NCBI RefSeq assembly: GCF_003046585.1
Contig: NZ_QAAE01000008.1
Coordinates: 62,001 to 126,000, forward strand
DNA: 64,000 nucleotides
Reading direction: 5' to 3'
From: Nitrosomonas aestuarii
GTDB taxonomy: Bacteria; Pseudomonadota; Gammaproteobacteria; Burkholderiales; Nitrosomonadaceae
A program made the position numbers and the translations under genes. Each line of letters starts with the position of its first letter. Position 1 is the first letter of the stretch. This document shows, piece after piece, positions 36,648 through 46,611 of this stretch. The notes below the pieces were generated by a model that was given only the letters and a program-made list of their open reading frames with translations, searched no databases and was not told where the DNA came from.

Positions 36648-36705
36648 GACTGCTCCTTATACACAAAAACACAAAACAACTAATGACTATATTTTTGCTG
36701 TTACG

Positions 36706-37584
36706 CTAAGCAAGCGTCGACTTTAACAGCTTTCCCATCTCCGCCGGATTACGGGTAACCTTTATCCCGCATTCTTCCATCACAGCCAGCTTCTCTTGCG
36801 CTGTTCCTTTGCCGCCAGAAATGATTGCACCGGCATGTCCCATGCGTTTGCCCGGCGGCGCAGTAACACCGGCAATAAAGCCGACTACCGGCTTTTGCAT
36901 ATGTTCTTTCACCCAGCGTGCACAGTCTTCTTCATCGGTACCGCCAATTTCACCGACCATCAGCACTGCATCAGTCTCGTCATCATCATTGAACAGCTGA
37001 ATAACATCGCGATGTTTCAAACCATTAACCGGATCACCACCAATACCGATACAGGTCGACTGCCCCAATCCTTGTTCCATCAATTGTGCAACCGCCTCAT
37101 AAGTCAGCGTACCCGAACGCGATACTACCCCGATGCGTCCTTTCTTGTGAATGTAACCGGGCATAATGCCAATCTTGATTTCATCCGGTGTGATAATGCC
37201 GGGGCAGTTTGGTCCGATCAGCCGTGTTTTTTTACCTTGCATTTTATAGCGCGTACGTATCATATCGCGCACCGGAATGCCTTCGGTAATGCAGATCACA
37301 AGATCCAGTTCTGCTTCAACAGCTTCATCTATCGCAGCGGCTGCAAATGGCGGCGGTACATAAATCACCGAAACATTCGCACCTGTCGTTTCTTTGGCTT
37401 CTTTCACAGTACCAAATATCGGAATACCTTCAAAATTTTCGCCAGGTTTGCGCGGATTCACTCCAGCAACAAAACATTCCCCGCCGTTGGCATATTCCCG
37501 GCACATGCGGGTATGAAACTGACCGGTTTTCCCGGTAATCCCCTGCGTCATCACACGACTGTTTCGATTGATCAGGATGGACAT
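36706..37584 (-). CDS. sucD: Succinyl-CoA synthetase alpha subunit
   Basis: 292 aa, full length. N-terminal CoA-binding Rossmann-type region ([20 protein letters not shown]) and the phosphohistidine motif [20 protein letters not shown]; the active His is in MGHAGA. Together with SucC it converts succinyl-CoA to succinate with formation of ATP or GTP in the TCA cycle. It follows sucC by 59 bp. Confidence 0.97.
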   Translation of the reverse strand: MSILINRNSRVMTQGITGKTGQFHTRMCREYANGGECFVAGVNPRKPGENFEGIPIFGTVKEAKETTGANVSVIYVPPPFAAAAIDEAVEAELDLVICITEGIPVRDMIRTRYKMQGKKTRLIGPNCPGIITPDEIKIGIMPGYIHKKGRIGVVSRSGTLTYEAVAQLMEQGLGQSTCIGIGGDPVNGLKHRDVIQLFNDDDETDAVLMVGEIGGTDEEDCARWVKEHMQKPVVGFIAGVTAPPGKRMGHAGAIISGGKGTAQEKLAVMEECGIKVTRNPAEMGKLLKSTLA

Positions 37585-37643
37585 GAAAAATGGCTCCTTC
37601 GATAAGTAAATAGCTATTTCAATGTTGCCAAAAACTAAAAACG

Positions 37644-38816
37644 CTAGTTTTCAGGTGCTCTGGCCGCGATTACTACCTTCTGCGCTGCTTCGGCCATATT
37701 TTCAGCTGGGATAATCTGCAATCCTGAATCGGCTAGAATCTTTTTACCAAGCTGCACGTTGGTACCTTCTAGCCGAACCACCAGCGGGACCGTCAGATGA
37801 ACTTCGCGCGCCGCCTGCACGACACCCTCTGCAATGACATCGCATCGCATGATACCGCCAAAAATATTTACCAGAATTGCTTCCAGTTTGGGATTGCGGA
37901 GCATTAATTTAAACGCCTCCGTCACTTTATCGGCCGTTGCACCGCCGCCGACATCAAGAAAATTGGCTGGATTACCGCCATACAGTTTAATAATATCCAT
38001 TGTTGCCATAGCCAGTCCTGCTCCATTGACAAGGCAGCCAATATTACCGTCAAGCGGAATATACGACAGATCATGTTCTGACGCTTCGACTTCTATCGGA
38101 TCTTCCTCATCCAGGTCGCGCAACGCCACAATTTCAGGATGCCGAAACAACGCGCTATCATCGAAGTTCATTTTCGCATCAAGTGCAAGCACATGATTAT
38201 CCGCAGTCAATGTCAGCGGATTAATTTCCGCCAGTGAGGCATCCTTTTCGTCAAATGCCCGATACAATCCCACTAATAATGCCCTGGCCTCGTCGCGGCC
38301 CGCTTCTGGAATACCCATCTTGGCGGCCGCATCAAGCGCTTCGTTATTGGTTAAACCGACAATCGGGTCGATATAAATCTTATGTATCTTTTCGGGCGAC
38401 TCCGCCGCCACCTGCTCAATGTCCATGCCGCCTTCAGCACTGGCCATCAGACATACGCGCTGACTGCCGCGATCGACTACCATTCCGACATAATACTCGT
38501 TAGCAATATTGACGCCTTCTTCAATAAACAAACGATGCACAATCTGTCCTTCGGATCCGGTCTGATGTGTAACCAGCCGCATACCCAGCATTTTTCCGGC
38601 CAGCTCACGTACTTCATCAAGTGATCTGGCCACCTTGACACCACCGCCCTTACCACGCCCACCCGCATAAATCTGCGCTTTGACAACCCAGGTATCGCCT
38701 CCCAGTTCCTGCGCTGCTTTCATCGCTTCATCAGCGCTGAAACAGGCAATTCCACGTGGTGTGGCCACACCAAACTGCTGCAAAATCTTTTTCGCCTGAT
38801 ATTCATGAATTTTCAT
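37644..38816 (-). CDS. sucC: Succinyl-CoA synthetase beta subunit
   Basis: 390 aa, full length. ATP-grasp N-terminal half ([40 protein letters not shown]) and C-terminal ligase domain ([20 protein letters not shown], then [13 protein letters not shown] and [14 protein letters not shown]). It binds nucleotide and succinate and pairs with SucD. It is the first gene of the sucCD unit; its promoter must be in 38817-39167. Confidence 0.97.
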   Translation of the reverse strand: MKIHEYQAKKILQQFGVATPRGIACFSADEAMKAAQELGGDTWVVKAQIYAGGRGKGGGVKVARSLDEVRELAGKMLGMRLVTHQTGSEGQIVHRLFIEEGVNIANEYYVGMVVDRGSQRVCLMASAEGGMDIEQVAAESPEKIHKIYIDPIVGLTNNEALDAAAKMGIPEAGRDEARALLVGLYRAFDEKDASLAEINPLTLTADNHVLALDAKMNFDDSALFRHPEIVALRDLDEEDPIEVEASEHDLSYIPLDGNIGCLVNGAGLAMATMDIIKLYGGNPANFLDVGGGATADKVTEAFKLMLRNPKLEAILVNIFGGIMRCDVIAEGVVQAAREVHLTVPLVVRLEGTNVQLGKKILADSGLQIIPAENMAEAAQKVVIAARAPEN

Positions 38817-39167
38817 AGTATGGATTCCGTCTTTCTATCTAAATTTATGCATGCTATGGATGTTTTCAGTATAGCGCATAATTCTTCTATCACCATGTAT
38901 GCACAATTGATTCAATATTGTATTTTACTGAAATGAATAACCCTAGATAATAAGATTGCGTTTATTTCCTGTTGCAATTTGCAAGGATAGCTGAAAACAT
39001 TATAGGAAATACAAAAAAGCAGGTTTTATTTCCTCAATGAAAACCGTCGAATTTTGTTTTGATAATAGCAAATCCTAGCAAAATTATGATAAAACAAGGC
39101 TTGCAGAAAACTGACAAGTATTTTAGATGAATTTTAAATACCAAATGAAAACAATATTAATGCTTAT
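38817..39167. other. Divergent intergenic region sucC / secreted hydrolase
   Basis: 351 bp, AT-rich, between the 5' ends of sucC (minus) and the hydrolase gene (plus). A TATACT reading on the minus strand near 38868-38876 could be the sucC -10 box, but the matching -35 is poor. No gene seen. Confidence 0.4.
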
Positions 39168-40649
39168 ATGAAGCAATCAATCTGTTTGATATACATTCTG
39201 GTCTTTTCAATGGCCTGCATTCCAGCATCGGCGCGCGCCATCGCGCTGCTTACAGAAGAATTCGAACTATATCTGCCCTGGATCATGTATCAAGGACAAA
39301 CCTATTCAGCGTTCCTGAATCCAGAAAACCGTGAAGAGCAGGTTTTTAGGCTGACCGACAGTAGCGAGCGTGAAAACAAAGCGTCGTCCGGTGGACTTGC
39401 CAGCGTTGGCGATGAATTGGAAATTTTTTTGCCGATGGTCAGTTATCGGGGTGAACTGTACAGTGCCTCTTTACGTCACAATGCAAACAGCCACTTCCAA
39501 ATTAAACACGCAGCAAAATTAACCATGCCTGAAGGGAGAGGCGCCGTTCTCTCCGTCAAGCTGATGGAAATAAAGACAGTCGACCAGATTGCAATCGAAT
39601 ACCCCTTTACCGCATTAGCAGGCCTGAATCCACGTTACGATGTTGCTGTTTATCGTGTAGGTTATCAGACGCAGGATGCGTTCGGCAATCCCACCGCAGC
39701 ATCTGGCGTTATCGGCACACCAATCGGTATTCCGACCGGGGCGCCATTGCTTAGTTTTCAGCATGGCACCATAATCAAGCGCGACCATGCCCCCAGTGTA
39801 AATCCGGAAGAATCCGGAACAGACCTGGCACTGTTTCTGATGGGTACCAGAGGATATTTGACGGTAGTACCGGATTATTTAGGTTTTGGCGACAGTAATG
39901 GATTACATCCTTTCATGCACGCCAAGACGCTGGCCTGGGCGGTCATTGATCTTATACGAGCGGCGCGCTCATTAGCTGCCGACGGCGGTTATCCGCTCAA
40001 TGGCCAACTATTCCTTGCAGGATATTCGGAAGGTGGTTACGCCACCATGGCGGCCCAACGTGAGATCGAAACACATCACGCTGACGAATTCGTCATCACT
40101 GCCTCCGCGCCGATGGCAGGCGCTTACGATCTGTCTGGCACAATGTTGCAGCAGATTCTTACGGATAAACCGTTACCAAGACCGATGTATTTTCCCTATG
40201 TACTACTTGCTTACAATCAGATCTACGGTTTTGAAGATGACATCACGAATCTTCTGGCTACAGATGATGTGGCAGAAACTATCGTTGAATTATTCGATGG
40301 TGCGCACGACAGCGATGCCATTGACGCGGCACTGCCAATCATTCCCGACGAATTATTCGCACCTTCTTTTTTGACCGCACTGAAAAACGGCGACGACCGA
40401 CAACTGAGGGTGGCACTCGAAAATAACGATGTCTATCGTTGGACACCAGTTTCGCCGACCCGGCTTTATCACTGCCTCGACGATGACCGCGTGCCTTATG
40501 AAAATTCCACGGTAGCAATTGACTACTTTATTGCTGCAGGTGCAAATGTCGAACTGGAAACATTGTTTTTCGGCAATCACCTTGATTGCGCGATACCGGC
40601 TTTGCTCAGCGGAAACGATTGGTTTGATTCCCTGGCGGAGTTACCCTAG
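39168..40649 (+). CDS. Secreted alpha/beta-hydrolase (lipase/esterase-like)
   Basis: 493 aa. Signal peptide about 1-24 (CIPASARA). Residues about 28-120 contain two copies of a beta motif: EEFELYLPWIMYQGQTYSA and DELEIFLPMVSYRGELYSA. The hydrolase domain follows from about 150: LLSFQHGTIIKRDHAPS (oxyanion region), VVPDYLGFGDS, and the nucleophile elbow GYSEGG near 286 (Ser). HCLDDDRVPYENS holds a likely catalytic Asp, and FGNHLDC a likely catalytic His. The substrate is unknown. It is single, with divergent sucC upstream. Confidence 0.82.
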   Translation: MKQSICLIYILVFSMACIPASARAIALLTEEFELYLPWIMYQGQTYSAFLNPENREEQVFRLTDSSERENKASSGGLASVGDELEIFLPMVSYRGELYSASLRHNANSHFQIKHAAKLTMPEGRGAVLSVKLMEIKTVDQIAIEYPFTALAGLNPRYDVAVYRVGYQTQDAFGNPTAASGVIGTPIGIPTGAPLLSFQHGTIIKRDHAPSVNPEESGTDLALFLMGTRGYLTVVPDYLGFGDSNGLHPFMHAKTLAWAVIDLIRAARSLAADGGYPLNGQLFLAGYSEGGYATMAAQREIETHHADEFVITASAPMAGAYDLSGTMLQQILTDKPLPRPMYFPYVLLAYNQIYGFEDDITNLLATDDVAETIVELFDGAHDSDAIDAALPIIPDELFAPSFLTALKNGDDRQLRVALENNDVYRWTPVSPTRLYHCLDDDRVPYENSTVAIDYFIAAGANVELETLFFGNHLDCAIPALLSGNDWFDSLAELP

Positions 40650-40757
40650 TGTGATCCTGTCAACAGACTTCGCCAATACAACTAATATGGTCTCATAAAG
40701 AAAGACAAAGTTATTCAATTTCAAACGACAAACGTAACAAAATTCCGGCTGTTCGTT

Positions 40758-41090
40758 TTAAAGATAAAATTCAACATTAGGTGACCAGTGATGCTGATTA
40801 ACATTTTCGGTGGTCACTTGATGCTCGGATATTTCAGTGAAATAATCATAAAAATGCAGTACTTCCACATGAGCATTCCAGGAATTAATCGGTTTGCCTG
40901 TCCGAAGCTTACTAATCATTTCATCAATTGCAGCCGATTCGCCCTCGAGTGAACAATGTACCCGGTTAGAATCTTTTGTATCGTTGGATGCACCACCTTT
41001 TAACTTTCGCTTTTGTGCACCACGAATAAATGTTTGCCTGAACATGACATTCTGTACATTACCGGTGACATAAAAGCTTGTTCTCTTCAA
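40758..41090 (-). CDS. Acylphosphatase-like protein (divergent)
   Basis: 110 aa. The N-terminal YVTGNVQNVMFRQTFIRGAQ keeps the acylphosphatase phosphate loop (usual GxVQGVxFR) with the key Arg, but G is replaced by N. The catalytic Asn region, usually GWVRNxxDGxV, is here GGASNDTKDSNRV. Standard acylphosphatases hydrolyse acyl phosphates; the changes around both motifs leave activity uncertain. Slightly longer than the usual ~90 aa. No close neighbours on the strand. Confidence 0.75.
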   Translation of the reverse strand: MKRTSFYVTGNVQNVMFRQTFIRGAQKRKLKGGASNDTKDSNRVHCSLEGESAAIDEMISKLRTGKPINSWNAHVEVLHFYDYFTEISEHQVTTENVNQHHWSPNVEFYL

Positions 41091-41225
41091 TCTGTTGCAA
41101 TCCTTTTCAATTCATTCTGCACACTAGTTGCTTATATATTTTATTCTAACTATATGAATGCCCAATCACACGTAGGGAGGAACGTGCAATCATGCAATAC
41201 ATAAAAGTATCTTCAAATTATGAAT

Positions 41226-41954
41226 TTATTTTGATAGAAAGGTAATCTTTTTTATAAATGCTTCTGACCCGCCTTGTGTATTCTTGGTATTCTTTTGAAA
41301 AGCAATCGCGGTAATGGGTGGTGTATCATCATGATTGAAAGTCGATTTAAACCTTTCGTCAACTTCAAAATCTGTGATTATAGTCTGGCCTGCTTGATCC
41401 CCCGACGCGACACAAAAATATCGCCCCCCTTTACGCCACAGTTTGCCAACATACATTCTATCCTGGTCTTCTTCCTTGCCAATAAACGGACTTAAAAAAT
41501 AGGGCGCAGCTTTTATTCCCAGCGGCAAACCACTCGACAGTTTTTCAGTTCCAAATGAAAACATGACTGCAATCGGAACGCTGTTAATACCATTGTTCCA
41601 ATCCGCCCCATCCGGATATTTGTTTACACCCCAGACGATTTCAACTCTTTTGACATCATGCACAAAATCCTGTTGTGCAAACTTCAATCCAAACAAACCG
41701 GCTACTTCATCTTGGGTGCTAATAACCAAGGCATCATTTTCAAATCTTGGATTCAGTTTATTTGCTTTTAGCTCAAATTCAAATCCCTCCCTTTTAAGCC
41801 AGGATAGAGCACTGCCATTTTCTTGTCCTGTGAAATCAATGACATGAATAATTCTTTCATTGGCAAATACAGAGGACACAGGAAACAATAATATATAAAC
41901 GATAAAAGTGACAAAACGATAACAATCAGATTTTGTGAATAAATTTAATTTCAT
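41226..41954 (-). CDS. DUF3047-like exported protein
   Basis: 242 aa from ATG at 41954, which has a perfect AGGAGGT upstream; two extra codons of the open frame begin with a GTG inside that region and are rejected. Signal peptide about 1-32 (FPVSSVFA). The mature part has VKRVEIVWGVNKYPDGADWN, then PIAVMFSFGTEKLSS and GQTIITDFEVDERFKSTF, matching the general pattern of DUF3047 periplasmic proteins of unknown function. The neighbours give no functional clue. Confidence 0.7.
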   Translation of the reverse strand: MKLNLFTKSDCYRFVTFIVYILLFPVSSVFANERIIHVIDFTGQENGSALSWLKREGFEFELKANKLNPRFENDALVISTQDEVAGLFGLKFAQQDFVHDVKRVEIVWGVNKYPDGADWNNGINSVPIAVMFSFGTEKLSSGLPLGIKAAPYFLSPFIGKEEDQDRMYVGKLWRKGGRYFCVASGDQAGQTIITDFEVDERFKSTFNHDDTPPITAIAFQKNTKNTQGGSEAFIKKITFLSK

Positions 41955-42462
41955 GCGCACCTCCTTTCAAAAACTTCATACTATTCGCTCCAATCATTTA
42001 TAAATGCTGTTATGAGATTCTACGAAAACTTGCAAAGTTCCATTGCCTTAAATTGATCATCTCTTAGATCAATACTTTTCAGTTTATTTTAATCTTACCG
42101 GAGTTTTGAGTTTGAGTTCCTTTTTGGAAATTATAGCGCCTCTTTATTAGACGTTAATGTTACGTGATGAATTGCAAGGTTTTCGACCCCGTATCAACAT
42201 AATGTCACCTTGAAATAGCATTATCTTTTCAAGTGCGCCATACCCCTATGCTCGAGAAATCATAAACTGAGACTCATCCAACCATGGAATTCGGATTTAT
42301 GTTTACTGAGCAACTGAACTCAACTAAAAAGTAATAGTCGCATTAAAAAAGAGTGGAGTTGATTTGACAGGAATGCTTTTCATTATTTTGCGGCATTTAT
42401 GAACAAACACAGGATTCACAAGTTTACAGATCGTAGACAAGCAATAGCTCAAGGAGGCAATA
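41955..42462. other. Divergent intergenic region
   Basis: 508 bp between the 5' ends of the DUF3047-like gene (minus) and the peroxiredoxin gene (plus). TTGACA at 42364-42369 could be a -35 box but lacks a well-spaced -10. No gene seen. Confidence 0.4.
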
Positions 42463-42993
42463 ATGACAGAACAACGGCAAGTACCGAACGTAATTTTCAA
42501 AACGCGCATACGTGATGAATCTATCGGTGGCGATAATCCTTTCCGCTGGCAGGATTTAACAACCAATGACATTTTTGATCGAAAGCGAATTGTCTTATTT
42601 GCTTTGCCAGGCGCATATACACCTACTTGTACGAATGCCCATTTGCCTGGCTATGAAAAGTATTACGATGAACTTAAGAGGTTAGGTATTGATGAGGTAA
42701 TTTGTTTATCAGTAAATGATGCATTTGTTATGTTTCAGTGGGGTAAGCATCTTGGAATAAAAAATGTATTTCTACTCCCCGATGGAAATGCAGAATTTAC
42801 ACGTAAAATAGGAATGCTTGTTGATAAATCGAATCTAGGGTTTGGCATGCGGTCATGGCGGTATTCCATGGTTGTACAAAACAAACAGATCGAGAAAATA
42901 TTCATTGAACCTGGTTTTGCAGACAATTATCCCACTGATCCTTTTGAGATTTCAGGTGCTGACAAAATGCTGGAATACCTAAAATCCAAATAA
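42463..42993 (+). CDS. Peroxiredoxin, Prx5-type
   Basis: 176 aa. VLFALPGAYTPTCTNAHLPG holds the peroxidatic Cys56 in the Prx5/AhpE-type PGAYTPTC motif; the later GMRSWRYSMVVQNKQIEKIF gives the conserved Arg and the core strand. It reduces hydrogen peroxide and organic peroxides using glutathione or glutaredoxin in related proteins. The only Cys beside it is in CTN/VICLSV, so a one-Cys type is likely. A strong AAGGAGG precedes ATG. Confidence 0.9.
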   Translation: MTEQRQVPNVIFKTRIRDESIGGDNPFRWQDLTTNDIFDRKRIVLFALPGAYTPTCTNAHLPGYEKYYDELKRLGIDEVICLSVNDAFVMFQWGKHLGIKNVFLLPDGNAEFTRKIGMLVDKSNLGFGMRSWRYSMVVQNKQIEKIFIEPGFADNYPTDPFEISGADKMLEYLKSK

Positions 42994-43207
42994 TCGCAAA
43001 CTTGTTTCGGTTATAAACCGAGTCAATTTTTTCAATGTGTAGATCGGATTAATAATCCAACTTATTAAAACTCTTTACCTCATCTAGAATCGCGCTATTG
43101 ATAAGAGGATATAGATGAATTTGAAGATATTTTTTTGTGACGTCGACTGCCTGAATAAAGAAATCCGGCAGCAGGAGGGGTTCAGCTACAATGTAAAAGG
43201 AGGATCT

Positions 43208-43573
43208 ATGCTCGAAGTCAAGATAGATGAATCCGCTGGTATTACTACCATGACTCCGGACAATGCATTATCGGAAGTGGATTTTGAATACGCCACGCAA
43301 CGAGTCGATGATTACTTGAAAAAGCACGATAAATTGAAGGGTATAATCATCAATACTCGATATTTCCCCGGCTGGGAATCCTTTGGTGCTACGCTCTCGC
43401 ACTTCCGGTTTGTCCGCAACTATCACCGTCATGTATCCAAGGTGGCGTTGGTTACGGATTCAGCGGTCGGCTGGCTGGCTGACAGGATAGTCAGCCATTT
43501 TGTTGCTGCCGAAGTCCGCCGTTTTACCTTCAATGATTTGAAAGATGCTCAGCAGTGGATTGCGGAGGAATGA
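43208..43573 (+). CDS. SpoIIAA-like (STAS-fold) protein
   Basis: 121 aa from the ATG at 43208, which has AAAGGAGG seven bases upstream; the frame extends 31 codons further up but that part does not fit the family. Body: LKGIIINTRYFPGWESFGAT, HRHVSKVALVTDSAVGWLAD and FTFNDLKDAQQWI follow the SpoIIAA-like/DUF3478 pattern. Such small proteins have a STAS fold; their role is unclear. It is convergent with the dGTPase gene, without a clear terminator between. Confidence 0.78.
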   Translation: MLEVKIDESAGITTMTPDNALSEVDFEYATQRVDDYLKKHDKLKGIIINTRYFPGWESFGATLSHFRFVRNYHRHVSKVALVTDSAVGWLADRIVSHFVAAEVRRFTFNDLKDAQQWIAEE

Positions 43574-43717
43574 AGTTAGGCGAAAGCTTTCTTTAACAGG
43601 AATGCTGTTGCCGTCTGATTTTACCGGGTACCTTTCTAAGTGCGTTAAACTATTCTTAGTTAAGGTGAACAACGGAAGATACAAAACAGAAAAATAAAAA
43701 CATTATTCAACGGCCCG

Positions 43718-44848
43718 CTAATCCTGTGTGATAGCGAACAAACGTTGATATTCTCTGATTGCGTAGCGGTCTGTCATACCAGCAATGTAATCTGCAATTG
43801 CCTGATAATTTTCATGTTCGAATTTCTGTTGATATTTCACTGGAAGCAGGCGAACATTATTGCTGAAAGCGTCAAATAATTTTCTGATGATATGCGATGC
43901 CTTGTTGCTCATTCGCATGACGCGGTAATGCAGATACAAATTTTCAAACAGAAATTTTTTGAGTGCCTGCTGCTCTTTTTTGATTTGGTTGCTGAAACCT
44001 ATCAGCGGCGGCGCATGATGCACAGCAGACAAGTCTCTAATCTGTGCATTTTCAATATTTTGAGTACTCTGTACTGTCAGGTCAGTTGCCAGGGTATTAA
44101 TCATACAGCGTATGGTTTCATGAATCAGCCGCCGCCCCACAAGATCAGGATATTTTTCTCTGACGGCTGCCAAATGACGGGAGAAAATGTCTACATCCTG
44201 CAACTGCTCCAGGGAAATCAAGCCGGAGCGCAAGCCATCATCGACATCATGATTATTGTAAGCGATTTCATCGGCAAAATTGGCCAACTGCGCTTCTAGC
44301 GATGGCCGCCTATTCGAAAGAAAACGTTCACCAACATCGCCCAATTGACGGGCGTTTTTTTTAGAAGCATGCTTCAAAATCCCTTCTCGGGTTTCAAAAC
44401 ACAGATTCAACCCATCAAATGCAGCGTAGCGCTCTTCGAGCAGGTCCACCACGCGCAGAGATTGAAGATTATGTTCAAAACCACCATAGTCCTTCATACA
44501 CGCATTTAATGCATCCTGACCGGCATGACCGAATGGCGTGTGGCCCAGATCATGTGCTAAGGTAATCGCCTCAACCAGATCCTCATTCAATCGCAGATTA
44601 CGTGCAATTGAACGCCCTATTTGGGCCACTTCAAGGCTATGGGTCAGTCGCGTACGAAACAGATCGCCTTCATGATTAACGAACACTTGTGTTTTATATT
44701 CCAGGCGCCGAAAAGCTTTTGAGTGGATAATGCGGTCACGGTCTCGCTGAAACTCACTCCGCCCTGTTGGCGACTCTTCTTTGACTAACCGGCCACGGGT
44801 ATTTGTTTCGCAAACAGCATAAGACGCCAGGTATTCATGTTTATTCAT
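43718..44848 (-). CDS. dgt: Deoxyguanosinetriphosphate triphosphohydrolase-like protein
   Basis: 376 aa, the shorter class of dGTPase-like HD proteins. HD-domain metal ligands are visible: [14 protein letters not shown] (His), [20 protein letters not shown] (HD pair and second His), then [17 protein letters not shown] (Asp). [20 protein letters not shown] is the conserved N-terminal block. It cuts dGTP (or other dNTPs) to deoxynucleoside and triphosphate. It overlaps the end of aroKB by 8 bp and is co-transcribed with it. Confidence 0.92.
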   Translation of the reverse strand: MNKHEYLASYAVCETNTRGRLVKEESPTGRSEFQRDRDRIIHSKAFRRLEYKTQVFVNHEGDLFRTRLTHSLEVAQIGRSIARNLRLNEDLVEAITLAHDLGHTPFGHAGQDALNACMKDYGGFEHNLQSLRVVDLLEERYAAFDGLNLCFETREGILKHASKKNARQLGDVGERFLSNRRPSLEAQLANFADEIAYNNHDVDDGLRSGLISLEQLQDVDIFSRHLAAVREKYPDLVGRRLIHETIRCMINTLATDLTVQSTQNIENAQIRDLSAVHHAPPLIGFSNQIKKEQQALKKFLFENLYLHYRVMRMSNKASHIIRKLFDAFSNNVRLLPVKYQQKFEHENYQAIADYIAGMTDRYAIREYQRLFAITQD

Positions 44849-46538
44849 GCGTCATACAGGCAGTCAACGTATCGATAATAAGGGAAGAAGGAATGTCTGC
44901 ACGCATGACCGCTTCACCGATACGATTTAATAAAATAAAGCGCGTCTTCCCGGCAGACACTTTTTTGTCGAGCGCCATCAGTTCCAGATATTTTTCCGGT
45001 GAAAATCTGGGGGCAGTAACAGGCAACTCAGCCTGTACAAAAATCTTGCGAATACGCATAACATCCGCTTCGTTGATTAATTTCATACGTCTGGACAGCT
45101 CTGCCGCCATTATTGTACCCGCTGCTACTGCCTCGCCGTGTAACCAGACACCATAACCCATGCCATTTTCAATCGCGTGACCAAAAGTATGTCCCAGATT
45201 CAATAATGCGCGAACACCACTTTCTTTTTCATCTGCCGCAACAATTTCGGCTTTGTTTTCGCAACTGCGTTGAATAGCTTCATTCAACACCACCGGATCA
45301 CGTGCTAGCAATCGTTGCATATTCTGTTCCAGCCATTCAAAAAAAGCGGGATCACGAATCAACCCGTATTTAATTATTTCAGCAAGACCTGCGCGTAATT
45401 CACGGTCGGGCAATGTATCCAGTGTCGCGCTGTCAGCCAGTACCATACGCGGTTGGTAGAAAGCACCAATCATGTTTTTACCCAGCGCGTGATTAATGCC
45501 GGTTTTTCCGCCAACGGAAGAATCCACCTGCGCCAGCAACGTAGTCGGTATCTGAATAAAAGGCACGCCACGCAAATAGGTAGCGGCCGCAAATCCGGTC
45601 AAATCACCGATTACACCACCCCCTAATGCTAAAATGGTTGTGGTACGCTCGCAATGATTGTTTAGCAGCGCATCAAAAATAAGGTTCAAGGTTTCCCAGT
45701 TTTTATAGGCCTCACCGTCTGGAAGGATAATAGGAAAAGAGCGCACGCCTTTTTCTTCCAGCGCAGAACGTAATTTATTCAGGTAAAGCGGCGCTACTGT
45801 AGTGTTACTGACGATAGCCACATGTTTTTGCTGCAGACAGGATACGATTAAATCAGCCTGGTTTAAAATGCTATTACCTATATGAATTGGATAATTTCGT
45901 GCCTCGGAAGCTGATGAAAAGTCGACCGTAATGGTTCGCATAAGATTCTGTGTATAAGTAGAGTGAGTTGTTTCAAAAGAAGTTAAACGTTTTGTTAGGT
46001 CTTTTATCAGAGAGCGTATATTTTGCTTACCGGTGTCTATAATAATATGTGCTGTTTCCTGATAAAACTTGTCGCGCTGTTCAAAGAGTTCAACTAATTT
46101 GCCACGTAAATCATTTGTTTGCAGTAATGGCCGATTTTTATCGTAACGTGTGCGACGATACAAATCATTGACGGATGCCCGTAGATAAACGACAGTTCCA
46201 TGCTGTTTTAACAATCTGCGATTCTCAACACTGAGCACTGCGCCCCCGCCCGTGGCCAGGATGATATTGTTTTTCCTGACCAGTTCTTGCAGCACTTGCG
46301 ATTCGCGCTTGCGAAAACCGGCTTCTCCTTCAATTTCAAAAATAATCGGGATTTTGACACCAGTTCGTTCCTGGATTTCATGATCACAATCAAAAAACCG
46401 CTTCCCCGTATAATTCGCTAATGCTTTACCGATTGTAGTTTTTCCTGCGCCCATCATTCCTACCAGAATGATATTACAATTACCTAAAGACCGTATCAGC
46501 TTTTTATCCAGCGCAGTTATTTTTATATTTATGTTCAT
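44841..46538 (-). CDS. aroKB: Fused shikimate kinase / 3-dehydroquinate synthase
   Basis: 565 aa. Residues about 20-190 are shikimate kinase: Walker [22 protein letters not shown] (substrate Asp), [10 protein letters not shown]. Residues about 200-560 are 3-dehydroquinate synthase: [68 protein letters not shown], and metal ligands in [14 protein letters not shown]. The linker (about 185-200) is open with no stop; an internal ATG just before the synthase half could also give a separate product. Both steps belong to the shikimate pathway; fusions of this order are known in some bacteria. Confidence 0.93.
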   Translation of the reverse strand: MNINIKITALDKKLIRSLGNCNIILVGMMGAGKTTIGKALANYTGKRFFDCDHEIQERTGVKIPIIFEIEGEAGFRKRESQVLQELVRKNNIILATGGGAVLSVENRRLLKQHGTVVYLRASVNDLYRRTRYDKNRPLLQTNDLRGKLVELFEQRDKFYQETAHIIIDTGKQNIRSLIKDLTKRLTSFETTHSTYTQNLMRTITVDFSSASEARNYPIHIGNSILNQADLIVSCLQQKHVAIVSNTTVAPLYLNKLRSALEEKGVRSFPIILPDGEAYKNWETLNLIFDALLNNHCERTTTILALGGGVIGDLTGFAAATYLRGVPFIQIPTTLLAQVDSSVGGKTGINHALGKNMIGAFYQPRMVLADSATLDTLPDRELRAGLAEIIKYGLIRDPAFFEWLEQNMQRLLARDPVVLNEAIQRSCENKAEIVAADEKESGVRALLNLGHTFGHAIENGMGYGVWLHGEAVAAGTIMAAELSRRMKLINEADVMRIRKIFVQAELPVTAPRFSPEKYLELMALDKKVSAGKTRFILLNRIGEAVMRADIPSSLIIDTLTACMTHE

Positions 46539-46611
46539 AATAAAATTTTAACTGAACGCCCTGAATGAAGATACTTATATATTGCACATTACTACATGTG
46601 TTCAGAAGCAT

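Noticed and set aside
36796..37605. 269-codon plus-strand frame opposite sucD
   Set aside because: Lies entirely opposite a clear, full-length sucD and has no recognisable domain.
43115..43207. Longer start for the SpoIIAA-like protein
   Set aside because: The strong AAAGGAGG sits just before the ATG at 43208, and the 31 upstream codons do not fit the family.
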